Assembly: GCA_021827245.1 (NCBI GenBank)
Contig: JAKAWN010000255.1
Span: forward strand, 1-9,786
Direction: 5' to 3'
Length of the DNA stretch: 9,786 nucleotides
Source: Acidobacteriota bacterium
GTDB lineage: Bacteria > Acidobacteriota > Terriglobia > UBA7540
Notes under the pieces: generated by a model
The model's database searches: none
What the model saw: only the letters and a program-made list of their open reading frames with translations
Told to the model about the DNA's origin: nothing
Position numbers and translations under genes: made by a program
Shown here: positions 6,726 through 9,786 of the stretch, piece after piece
Layout of the letters: the number at the start of each line of letters is the position of its first letter
Position numbering within the stretch: position 1 is the stretch's first letter

Positions 6726-6845
6726 CAGGTTGCTGAAAAACGTGTAGCGGCGGCTTTATGCCGCCATACGCCGATTGAAAAGGCTGAAGTTATGGCGACC
6801 TGAGGTCGCCGCTAAGGCTCAGGAACCTGGTTTTTCAGCAACCTG
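6726..6845. mobile_element. 120-base element with perfect 16-base terminal inverted repeats (MITE-like)
   Basis: CAGGTTGCTGAAAAAC (6726-6741) is the exact reverse complement of 6830-6845. Between them lie two hairpins but no ORF of its own. Terminal repeats of this kind, with GGTTGCTGAAAAA ends, are reminiscent of insertion-sequence ends, so a non-autonomous derivative is likely. A three-base CTA flanks it at 6722-6724 and 6846-6848, but one unpaired base at the left makes a target duplication uncertain. It sits about 70 bases upstream of the division gene and may affect its promoter. Confidence 0.6.
6744..6815. repeat. Double-hairpin palindromic repeat, copy 1 (GTAGCGGC family)
   Basis: GTAGC leads into GGCGGC (6749-6754) paired with GCCGCC (6760-6765), a spacer, then GGCGACC (6794-6800) paired with GGTCGCC (6804-6810), closing with GCTA. 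The outer TAGCGGC (6745-6751) can pair with GCCGCTA (6808-6814). The first 28 bases match copy 2 at 8925 at 24 positions. It is nested inside the 120-base inverted-repeat element. Confidence 0.6.
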
Positions 6846-6877
6846 CTAATCCGCCGGTCAAAAGGTGAGGCTCGATA

Positions 6878-6898
6878 CGGCTGCTAAGCCGGCAGCCG
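6878..6898. repeat. Hairpin just upstream of the ftsB-type gene
   Basis: CGGCTGC (6878-6884) pairs with GCAGCCG (6892-6898) around a 7-base loop, 16 bases before the start codon of the gene at 6915. Its position could affect translation initiation or end a transcript coming from upstream. No T-run follows. Confidence 0.4.
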
Positions 6899-6914
6899 CG
6901 CAGATTGTAGAATT

Positions 6915-7283
6915 ATGGATTTTCCTGATTGGGGTAGCAAGACGCTCAAGCGCAACGCCGTTTTCGTGCTGGCGCTGTTCAGTCTGGTTATGTTCATGCA
7001 CGAAATCTTCGGCCACAACGGCTACCTGACTTACAGGCACCAGAAGAAAGAGTACAACCGTCTCCAGCAAGACGTTCAAACGCTCTCGCAGCAGAATCAA
7101 GAGCTCCAGCAGAAAATCAACGCCCTCAAGAACAATCCTGAGGCAGTCTTAAAACAGGCGCACGACCAACTGCACCTGGTCAAGCCAGGGCAGCTTGTCT
7201 ATATGCTACCAGACAAGAAGGCCCCCCAGACCACAGCTAGCGCCCCGCAAACCTCGCCAGGAAAAAGCAAGCCCTGGCGATGA
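6915..7283 (+). CDS. ftsB: FtsB/DivIC-family septum formation initiator
   Basis: 122 residues. A short cytoplasmic N-terminus (KTLKRN) is followed by one membrane segment at about 14-32 (VFVLALFSLVMFMHEIF), then a coiled coil at about 40-73 rich in Gln, Leu and Asn (QTLSQQNQELQQKINALKNN), and the family's closing part HLVKPGQLVYMLPD (87-100). The tail (101-122) is Pro/Thr/Ser/Lys-rich. This is the FtsB/DivIC layout: a bitopic divisome protein whose coiled coil pairs with FtsL and bridges to FtsQ/DivIB. It is the only plus-strand gene in the window. No Shine-Dalgarno site precedes the ATG, which is unlike every other gene here, but no better start exists before the membrane segment. The frequent partner eno is not adjacent. 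FtsL is a less likely alternative. Confidence 0.85.
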   Translation: MDFPDWGSKTLKRNAVFVLALFSLVMFMHEIFGHNGYLTYRHQKKEYNRLQQDVQTLSQQNQELQQKINALKNNPEAVLKQAHDQLHLVKPGQLVYMLPDKKAPQTTASAPQTSPGKSKPWR

Positions 7284-7355
7284 ACCCGCCGCCGGGAAGC
7301 TGTTCTTTAGAATCGTCACGATGCGCCGGCCGCACCGTGTCCAATGAAAGAGAAA

Positions 7356-7369
7356 TTCGCTTCAGCGAA
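7356..7369 (-). terminator. Possible terminator overlapping the thiG stop codon
   Basis: On the minus strand TTCGC, a TGAA loop and GCGAA form a 5-base-pair stem followed by TTTCTCTTTC. The loop contains the thiG stop codon. The stem is short for an intrinsic terminator, but the T-rich tail is in the right place, between convergent ftsB and thiG. Confidence 0.3.
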
Positions 7370-8141
7370 CCACGCCTTCCAGCGGACTGGAAGCGGTGGC
7401 ATAGAGCTTTCTGGGAATGCGTCCGGCCAGGTACGCCTTGCGGCCCGCGGCGATGGCATGTTTCATGGCTTCTGCCATCAGCACGGGGTCCTGCGCTCCG
7501 GCGATTCCGGTGTTCATCAGCACGCCGTCCGCGCCCAATTCCATGGCAACGGTGGCATCGGAGGCAGTGCCGACTCCGGCATCAACAATGAGAGGAACTT
7601 CTGTAATCATCTCTCGCAGGATACGCAGATTGGCGAGGTTCTGGATGCCCATTCCGGAACCGATCGGCGCGCCCAGCGGCATCACGGCCGCAGCTCCGGC
7701 ATCAATCAGCCGCCGCGCAGTAACCAGATCATCGTTGGTGTAAGGCATTACAACGAAACCCTCATGCACCAGCGTTTCAGTTGCTTTCACCAGCTCGAAA
7801 TTGTCCGGGAAAAGCGTTTTCTGGTCGCCGATCACTTCCAGCTTGATCCAGTTCGATAAACCGACTTCTCGCGCCAGCCGCGCGGTCCGCACCGCCTCAT
7901 CCGCGTTGTAACAGCCTGCGGTGTTCGGCAGAATGAAGAATTTGTTCCGATCGATATGATCGAGCATCGACTCTTTGCTCTTGTCCGTCAGGTTCACGCG
8001 CCGCACGGCCACCGTCACGATCTCTGCGCCGGAGGCTTCGTGCGCGCGCGCCATTTCCTGGAAACTCCGGTACTTCCCGGTGCCAACAATTAACCGCGAG
8101 CGGAATTCCTTGTTTGCAATCCGCAAAACATCGTTTTCCAT
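7362..8141 (-). CDS. thiG: Thiazole synthase ThiG (thiamine biosynthesis)
   Basis: 259 residues, the normal family length. ThiG is a cytoplasmic TIM-barrel enzyme that joins 1-deoxy-xylulose 5-phosphate, dehydroglycine and sulfur from ThiS thiocarboxylate to make the thiazole phosphate of thiamine. Hallmarks seen: [10 protein letters not shown] (15-24), VAVRRVN (44-50), [15 protein letters not shown] (71-85), [10 protein letters not shown] (97-106) with the Schiff-base lysine at 100, [14 protein letters not shown] (153-166), [11 protein letters not shown] (186-196) and [12 protein letters not shown] (203-214). The ATG at 8141 has AGGAG 12 bases upstream. Neither thiS, thiF, thiH, thiO nor thiE is beside it in this window, and I see no TPP riboswitch upstream; the sulfur carrier must be encoded elsewhere. 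Confidence 0.97.
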   Translation of the reverse strand: MENDVLRIANKEFRSRLIVGTGKYRSFQEMARAHEASGAEIVTVAVRRVNLTDKSKESMLDHIDRNKFFILPNTAGCYNADEAVRTARLAREVGLSNWIKLEVIGDQKTLFPDNFELVKATETLVHEGFVVMPYTNDDLVTARRLIDAGAAAVMPLGAPIGSGMGIQNLANLRILREMITEVPLIVDAGVGTASDATVAMELGADGVLMNTGIAGAQDPVLMAEAMKHAIAAGRKAYLAGRIPRKLYATASSPLEGVVR

Positions 8142-8165
8142 TGGTCTTTAAATCTCCTCTCGAAC

Positions 8166-8194
8166 ATTCTAGTGACCAGTCTGCGAAATTGCAA
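8166..8194 (-). promoter_or_regulatory. Sigma-70 type promoter candidate for thiG
   Basis: On the minus strand TTGCAA (8194-8189) is followed by a 17-base spacer and TAGAAT (8171-8166). The -10 matches five of six consensus bases and the -35 four of six. The start of transcription would fall near 8159, just at the ribosome binding site (8151-8160), leaving a very short leader. Confidence 0.35.
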
Positions 8195-8534
8195 TTTGCG
8201 CCGCTGTCAGCGTCAGGGCACGGTTTTCAATCGCGGGTGGCGCACACGTTTAGAAGTTAAGAGTGCGGTGGGAAAGCTTTCAGGTACCTGTCTTATGCAA
8301 ACGTCCGTGTCAAACGAAACTCTTCTTATTCGATCGGCCATTTGGGGATGGCTGCGTCTATTTCCGCCATGAGGCGGATGGTTTCCTTGATGGCCGTGGC
8401 AACCTTGCAGTAGTGCAACTGGTCATCATAGGTCAGCGGTCGGCCCGGCGGTCCTTGAGCCACTTTTCGCAATCCTGATATCCGCCGATATGGAAATTCC
8501 AGACTTCGGGCAAGACGCCTTCAAAGTACTGGCC

Positions 8535-8585
8535 CGTGGCATGCATCTTGCCCATGATCTCCCACAGGCGGGACGCCCGTGCCAC
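8535..8585. repeat. GTGGCA-bounded palindromic repeat, copy 1
   Basis: Bounded by inverted GTGGCA and TGCCAC, with CACAGGCG and CGCCCGTG as inner arms around GGA (one mismatch). Aligns along its length with the copy at 9471. Read on the minus strand it encodes GTGVPPVGDHGQDA, a peptide I remember recurring inside unrelated proteins of several soil phyla. With flanking bases the inserted block is 8532-8586, 55 bases, which breaks the frame between GRVYIN and QYFEGV. Confidence 0.75.
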
Positions 8586-8586
8586 A

Positions 8587-9066
8587 ATTGATGTATACGC
8601 GCCCTTCATTCGCGGGCTTGCCCGTCCCCGGTTCCGGCTCGCCGGGTGCTACGTACTTCGGGAAGCCTTTCTCAACTACGTTTGAGCCTTTGACGGGATA
8701 GCGGGCAATTGGATTTTGGAGCATAGGTGATTCGAGCAGGTGCAAGGCGGAAAGCTCCCCGCCCAATCCGCAGAGCGAGCGGAAAAGATTTACGTCCGAA
8801 GTGAGCGGAACGCGGGGAAAGTCACTCTTCAGAAACTCCGCGTAGCGGGTCCGGTAGGTGGGCGAATGAAAGACGGCGTAAATGTAAGTGAAAATATCTT
8901 CCGGTCCGAACGTGGTCGCCGGTGGTAGCGGCGACTTTACGTCGCCATGCGCTTCGCCGTGGCGGGGTAAACCCGCCGCTACATCGCCCTTGCCGTCTGA
9001 AACAAATTTCAGTCCAAACCGCTTTTCCAGGTCTGCAATGAATTCCACGTTGAAGTTTGGCCGCCG
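8587..9066 (-). pseudogene. C-terminal specificity fragment of the type ISP enzyme
   Basis: FNVEFIADLEKRFGLKFVSD, TFGPEDIFTYIYAVFHSPTY, RYAEFLKSDFPRVPLTSDVN, LFRSLCGLGGELSALHLLES and GRVYIN follow in one frame and match the conserved C-terminal region of type ISP enzymes. The same frame is open back to an ATG at 9213, but residues before about 9066 are out-of-frame translation of the methylase part. About 22 residues (VAAGLPRHGEAHGDVKSPLP and flanks) between GKGD and TFGPED come from the repeat at 8925-8982. The frame is broken after GRVYIN by the repeat at 8532-8586. Confidence 0.8.
8925..8982. repeat. Double-hairpin palindromic repeat, copy 2 (GTAGCGGC family)
   Basis: GTAGCGGC (8925-8932) and GCCGCTAC (8975-8982) are the outer arms. 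Inside are GGCGAC (8930-8935) with GTCGCC (8941-8946) and GGCGGG (8961-8966) with CCCGCC (8972-8977). It lies in the reading frame of the type ISP remnant, where it adds about 20 residues without a stop codon. Confidence 0.75.
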
Positions 9067-9786
9067 TCCCTTTTGATCTTTGAAGCCGCATTCGCTTCTT
9101 GCGTGATGACGCGCAACGGGCCAAAGAGTGTTTCCGCCTCCTGTTCGGCCTCTTCCAGAGTGTTGGTGAGATAAACTCCCAAGCGTTCGTCGCCGGTGAA
9201 GTCGTAGGCCCACTTCTCCTGCTGGGCGGGTGTCAGGTCATGCCCGGCGAGCTGCATTCCCAATTTGAAGTGCGCCACAGCGTAGGGAGCTATCAGCAAT
9301 TCAAAGCCAAAGATTCGAGGCAACAAGTGATCGCGCACGTACCCGGACCACATGCCAGCGTTGCCTTGGCGCATGAATTCTTCCCGGATATGGTCAATCA
9401 CTGAGTAAAGAAACGTCCCGGTCCCGCAGGCTGGATCGAGAATCAGAACACGCGGGGACGTGGCTTTCTTCGTGGCATCGGCATCCTGCCCATGTCCCCG
9501 CACGGGCGGGACGCCCGTGCCACTACCTTCGTCTCGTTCGTATTCAATTGTGGACGTCTCTGCAAGCCCATCCGCGCATCCGAAGCGGGTTTTAAGAAGA
9601 TAGTCCACGGACCGCACAAGGTAGGAAACTACCGGCTCCGGCGTGTAATAGACTCCGCGCGCTTCGCGCAATTTTTGGTCATAGGCCGCAAGGAAGGTTT
9701 CATAGAAATGGACAACCGGGTCTTGGCGGGCTTCGCGTTTGCCGAAGTCGGCGAGCACGGCTTCCATGTCCGTGTCCGCCAGGAGT
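9009..9786 (-). pseudogene. N-terminal fragment of the type ISP enzyme: DNA methylase motifs X and I
   Basis: The frame is open to the right edge: LLADTD precedes the Met at 9767, so that Met is internal and not the start. Numbered from it, DPVVHFYETFLAAYD (16-30) and RGVYYTPEPVVSYLVR (37-52) form the helical N-part and motif X region, and LDPACGTGTFLYSVIDHIRE (110-129) is the AdoMet-binding motif I. WSGYVRDHLLPRIFGFEL and YAVAHFKLGMQLAG follow as in type ISP proteins. Residues about 82-99 (GSGTGVPPVRGHGQDADA) are encoded by the inserted repeat. After KIKRD the frame leaves the family and stops at 9009. Confidence 0.85.
9471..9523. repeat. GTGGCA-bounded palindromic repeat, copy 2
   Basis: Same order as the copy at 8535: GTGGCA, a TGCCCATG core, then the perfect inner hairpin CACGGGCG-GGA-CGCCCGTG, ending TGCCAC. 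Here it is in frame just before methylase motif I and encodes GTGVPPVRGHGQDADAT on the minus strand. Confidence 0.75.

Larger units (their letters stand above)
8326..9786 (-). pseudogene. Degenerate type ISP restriction-modification enzyme (N6-adenine DNA methylase), 5' end beyond window
   Basis: Fragments of one type ISP gene lie in order but in different frames. The first frame covers about 9786-9060 (methylase N-part), a second about 9066-8587 (C-terminal specificity region), the first frame again 8531-8433 (QYFEGVLPEVWNFHIGGYQ), and a third 8436-8326 (LTYDDQLHYCKVATAIKETI, ending PKWPIE and TAA). Intact relatives are far longer. The part between KIKRD and FNVEFIADLEKRF is missing, which removes the NPPY catalytic motif and most of the target-recognition region. 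Three palindromic repeats are inserted at 9471-9523 (in frame), 8925-8982 (in frame) and 8532-8586 (55 bases, frame-breaking), and a one-base indel lies near 8436-8445. The protein cannot be an active enzyme; expression of fragments is possible. Confidence 0.88.

Noticed and set aside
5764..6747. 327-codon open frame on the plus strand
   Set aside because: It runs antisense to the whole of cutA and on through repeat-rich intergenic DNA, has no ribosome binding site, and its translation resembles no protein family.
6732..6803. Small gene inside the inverted-repeat element
   Set aside because: The plus frame ending at 6803 starts well outside the element and reads through hairpin arms; no independent start site or known product.
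6722..6848. CTA target-site duplication around the 120-base element
   Set aside because: Three bases only, and the left copy is separated from the inverted repeat by one extra base; chance cannot be excluded.
7344..7859. 171-codon plus-strand frame opposite thiG
   Set aside because: Antisense shadow of a clear thiG; the translated sequence is not protein-like.
8142..8325. Possible TPP riboswitch upstream of thiG
   Set aside because: Neither the CTGAGA nor the GGATAATGCCAGCG-type conserved pieces are present on the minus strand.
9009..9767. Treating the Met at 9767 as the start of a complete 252-residue methylase
   Set aside because: The frame stays open to the window edge with family-like residues (LLADTD) before it, and relatives have a long N-terminal part, so the gene begins outside the window.

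Overview
The window looks like chromosomal DNA from a GC-rich, Gram-negative-type soil or sediment bacterium, most likely an acidobacterium. The basis is two exported hypothetical proteins (1-530 and 4882-5505) that resemble families I remember from Acidobacteriota, the dispersed palindromic repeats, and SD-led genes mostly on one strand. This assignment is inference; there is no rRNA or phylogenetic marker gene to prove it.

Layout: 1-5505 carries four minus-strand genes for exported proteins. They are a partial helical protein cut by the window edge, two tandem paralogous beta-propeller proteins (748-2364 and 2789-4372), and a tyrosine/glycine repeat protein (4882-5505). All four have signal peptides and AGGAGG-type ribosome binding sites, but gaps of 217 to 509 bases make a single operon doubtful. 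A near-perfect sigma-70 promoter (4686-4714, TTGACA-17-TAGAAT) lies about 310 bases upstream of the second propeller gene and implies a long structured leader. 5830-8141 holds housekeeping genes: cutA (minus, GTG start), an ftsB/divIC-type division gene (plus) and thiG (minus, with a promoter-like element). Between cutA and ftsB are about 740 bases without a gene, which hold a 120-base element with perfect 16-base terminal inverted repeats (6726-6845).

8326-9786 is a decaying gene for a type ISP restriction-modification enzyme. The N-terminal DNA methylase start (motif X region and DPACGTGTF) is fused by an internal deletion to the C-terminal type ISP specificity region. It lacks the middle of the protein, including the NPPY catalytic motif. 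It carries three short dispersed palindromic repeats, one of which breaks the frame, plus a further frameshift near the end. The gene continues past the right edge.

The most interesting signals are two dispersed repeat families. One (6744-6815 and 8925-8982) shows a compensatory base-pair change between its copies. The other (8535-8585 and 9471-9523) occurs twice inside the same dying gene. I see no CRISPR array, tRNA, rRNA, integrase or complete defence system. The genes do not form one obvious pathway: the left half looks like a cell-surface or periplasmic set, the centre is housekeeping, and the right is restriction-modification debris.
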